A DNA stretch of 64,000 bases from Actinomadura sp. DC4. Its GTDB lineage: Bacteria; Actinomycetota; Actinomycetes; Streptosporangiales; Streptosporangiaceae. Under the pieces are notes generated by a model. That model did no database searches. It was not told the DNA's origin and saw only the letters and a program-made list of their open reading frames with translations. Shown one piece after another: positions 61,882 to 64,000 of this stretch (positions are counted from its first letter, which is position 1; each line of letters starts with the position of its first letter). The stretch covers positions 116,740 to 180,739 of the forward strand of contig NZ_JAUEQY010000025.1 of the NCBI RefSeq assembly GCF_030406325.1. The letters run 5' to 3'. The translations under genes and the position numbers were made by a program.

Positions 61882-64000
61882 ATGGCCGAAGCCGTGGACG
61901 TGACAAAAGACGGCGTCATCGATTATCCGCTCTACTCGGGCATGTCGCTCAAAGGCGTCTGGTCCGTTCAGGCACAAGCCGGCGGCCCAACCGTCGCCGC
62001 CGACGACGGCTTTCTGCACTACTCCGTCACCGGTATGGCGGGCTGGAACCTCTGGCTGTACGTTTCGATCGCGACGACACTGTCCAGCCAGGGATCGATA
62101 CTGACATTTCAATTACGGGCAAACACCGTTCAGGGCAGCGAGGTTAAATTCACCGTCGCCGACGGACTGATATTACGTTTCACCGACGGTGGCGCTTCGG
62201 TGAACTGGCAGTGGTTCGACGGCTCGGCCTTCCATACTCTTGCGGCGAGTTCGGTACGCCCGGATGGAAACTGGCACACCGTCACGATGGCTTTCTCGCC
62301 CACGACCCTCTCGCTGGTCGAGGACGGACGGTATCTGTTCACCTGGACCGTCGGGCAACGGGCGATGGTCCAGCCGATCTTTCACATGCAGGTCCTGGAC
62401 ACCGGCGCGAGCCTGTCGTTCGACGTCGGTGAGATCTACTCGGTGCCTCCCGTCTACGTCGACGGTGACGACACGCCCTGGGACTACGCCTTCTCTGCGG
62501 AGGTCGTGCCGGCGGACAGGGCGATCGGCACGGTGGCCACCGACGGCGGGCCGCAGATCTCGTACGGAAACGGCTACGCGCGTTTCTCCGCCATCCCCCT
62601 CGACATGAGCAACACCCAGGCCTCGCTCGTCGTCCAGCAGCGGGCACCGGCGGTCTCGGTGCAGATCTACCGGCTGCGGATCAACACCGCGGACGGCGAC
62701 GAGACCAAGGTGACCCTTCCGGGCGGACAGATCCTGCGTCGCGCCGGTGGTGCGCTGAACTGGCAGTTCTACACGTCGACCGGTGCCTGGCAGACACTCG
62801 CGGCCAGTGGCGTCGTCGTCGGCGCGGCCGACTACACCATCGTCGCGATGGTCACGTCCGGGTCCACGATCACACTGTTCGAGAACGGCGTCTTCAGATA
62901 CCAGTTCACCCTGCCGGGCTCGCCGGTCTCGCAGTGGCAGCCCGCCGTCGCGGTGCAGCACCTCACGGCGGGGACGAACGTCTCGGTCGACCTCGGCGGC
63001 ATTCGCACGCTGCCCGTCATCAAGACGCCGGAACTCCTGGCCATGGATCTGCGCGAGTCGACGCTCGCCTTGTTCCCCCTGATCAGCGACTTCACGAACG
63101 TCCTCGGCAACAGCGGCGATCTCGTTCCGGCCGGCGGCGAGGTGGGCTTCGTGGCCGGGCCCTTCGGCCGCGCGGCGAACTTCGCCGGTGGCCAGGCCGC
63201 ACTCAGCATCCCTCCGCTCGCAGCGGCCACCGCGGCCTCGTACACCCTCTCCGCGTGGGTACTGGTGAACGGCTACCCGCCGGCCGGCACCGTCACCGGC
63301 ATCGCCGGCGCGCTCCTCCTCGACAGCGACGGCCGTCTCGTCTTCCGGTTCCTGTACAACGGCGGTGGGATGTACCAGGAACGGCGGTACGTCTCCGATC
63401 ACATGCTCAGCCTGGGCGTCTGGCACAACGTCGTCGTGACGTACAGCTATGAGGAGGCCCGTCTCGGCATCTACGTGGACGGCCGGCTGCACTGCCTGGA
63501 GTACATGGGCGAGGGCCTCACTACGGAATCGACCTCGGTGCCGTCCTCGTTCTTCGTCGGCGGTGAGCAGTCCTCGGCGGATGCGCCGATGGTCGTGCTC
63601 AACGGCGCGGTGAGCATGGTGATCATCCTGACGCAGCATGTCCACCAGCCGACGGTGGCCGTGTTCGCACAGAACCCCTCGAAGTCGGAGGTGGAGAGCT
63701 TCGCGTGGTTCATCCCTGTCGTCATCCTCGTCGTGGCCGTCGTCGTCGAGATCGCCCTTGAGCGCTACTACCGGGACGCGACCCAGCCGACGGTGTATCC
63801 GTCGCTCGACAAGCTCGTGGCCAACATCAGGAACAAGACCGGCGTCCCGGCCACGCCCGGTGTCCGGGTCACCCGCGCCGACATCGGCAGTCCGAGCGAT
63901 CAGAAGATCCACCTCGACTTCGGCGGTGAAGGATATGTCGACGTCGGAGGCCTTGTCGTCGGCTTCAAGAGCGCCATCAACGTCACCGCTCCGGCGACCA
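61882..64000 (+). CDS. LamG-domain protein with one internal membrane helix (3' end outside window)
   Basis: Open from ATG 61882 (GGGGGAAT upstream) to the window edge, 706 codons. Beta-rich N-terminal half has two related units (NWQWFDGSAFHTLAASSV and NWQFYTSTGAWQTLAASGV). About 390-570 is a LamG/concanavalin-like domain (AASYTLSAWVLVNGY, GVWHNVVVTYSYEEARLGIYVDG). At about 610-630 lies one membrane helix (FAWFIPVVILVVAVVVEIAL). There is no N-terminal signal peptide, which is odd for lectin-like domains. The function of the remaining C-terminus is not visible. Confidence 0.8.
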   Translation, partial: MAEAVDVTKDGVIDYPLYSGMSLKGVWSVQAQAGGPTVAADDGFLHYSVTGMAGWNLWLYVSIATTLSSQGSILTFQLRANTVQGSEVKFTVADGLILRFTDGGASVNWQWFDGSAFHTLAASSVRPDGNWHTVTMAFSPTTLSLVEDGRYLFTWTVGQRAMVQPIFHMQVLDTGASLSFDVGEIYSVPPVYVDGDDTPWDYAFSAEVVPADRAIGTVATDGGPQISYGNGYARFSAIPLDMSNTQASLVVQQRAPAVSVQIYRLRINTADGDETKVTLPGGQILRRAGGALNWQFYTSTGAWQTLAASGVVVGAADYTIVAMVTSGSTITLFENGVFRYQFTLPGSPVSQWQPAVAVQHLTAGTNVSVDLGGIRTLPVIKTPELLAMDLRESTLALFPLISDFTNVLGNSGDLVPAGGEVGFVAGPFGRAANFAGGQAALSIPPLAAATAASYTLSAWVLVNGYPPAGTVTGIAGALLLDSDGRLVFRFLYNGGGMYQERRYVSDHMLSLGVWHNVVVTYSYEEARLGIYVDGRLHCLEYMGEGLTTESTSVPSSFFVGGEQSSADAPMVVLNGAVSMVIILTQHVHQPTVAVFAQNPSKSEVESFAWFIPVVILVVAVVVEIALERYYRDATQPTVYPSLDKLVANIRNKTGVPATPGVRVTRADIGSPSDQKIHLDFGGEGYVDVGGLVVGFKSAINVTAPAT

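Overview
This is a 64 kb stretch of high-GC actinomycete chromosome. Codon use is strongly G/C at third positions. Starts are often GTG behind GGAGG-type ribosome sites, and an ssgB-type sporulation gene is present, so a mycelial, sporulating actinomycete is likely. A Streptosporangiales-like lineage is my guess; the order cannot be fixed from the sequence alone.

Region 1 (1-12.9 kb) is a CoA-dependent catabolic cluster. It holds an amidohydrolase (cut by the window edge), TetR and GntR regulators, a Rieske oxygenase, a CaiB/BaiF CoA-transferase, a crotonase-fold protein without its usual glutamates, an ACT protein, a thiolase, an SDR, an acyl-CoA ligase, a MaoC hydratase, an NTF2/SnoaL-fold protein, an orphan cytoplasmic substrate-binding protein and an acyl-CoA dehydrogenase. 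Small AT-rich islands between divergent genes hold promoters, two of which look leaderless, and recurring palindromes. Region 2 (12.8-17.2 kb) is a tandem duplication of about 2.28 kb. It covered the end of the dehydrogenase gene, a membrane protein-kinase gene and the end of a secreted aldose epimerase gene, and both kinase copies are now damaged. Region 3 (17.2-27.1 kb) has a large secreted GH2 enzyme with discoidin modules behind a LacI-type operator, a decayed SDR next to a lower-GC AIPR/PD-(D/E)XK protein that is probably anti-phage, a LysR/EamA pair, a PLP enzyme and tRNA-Val(CAC).

Region 4 (27.1-41.2 kb) is conserved core: a PGPGW membrane protein, SsgB, PabC and PabB, a biotinyl-carboxyltransferase fusion, a Ser/Thr kinase with an extracellular FN3-like domain, and a coupled FN3 / MoxR / DUF58 / transglutaminase-fold operon, followed by an ArsR regulator.

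Region 5 (41.3-53.9 kb) begins with tRNA genes for Gly, Cys and Val. A perfect 143-bp direct repeat begins in the anticodon loop of tRNA-Val(GAC) at 41.53 kb and recurs at 53.80 kb, so the 12.3 kb between looks like an integrated island that has lost its integrase. Its main cargo is a three-gene operon that I consider the most interesting system here: an HTH/P-loop/Sel1-repeat protein, an NB-ARC (STAND) ATPase with a Gly/Arg-rich tail, and a single polypeptide joining ubiquitin-type E2, E1 and JAB deubiquitinase domains. The rest of the island is insertion-sequence remains, a pentapeptide-repeat membrane protein and a nuclease-like remnant.

Region 6 (53.9-64 kb) is an insertion-sequence graveyard (two or more DDE families, IS3, IS256 and Tn3 pieces). 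Three apparently intact genes lie in it: a sulfotransferase, a 598-residue protein I do not recognise, and a LamG-domain membrane protein that runs off the window.
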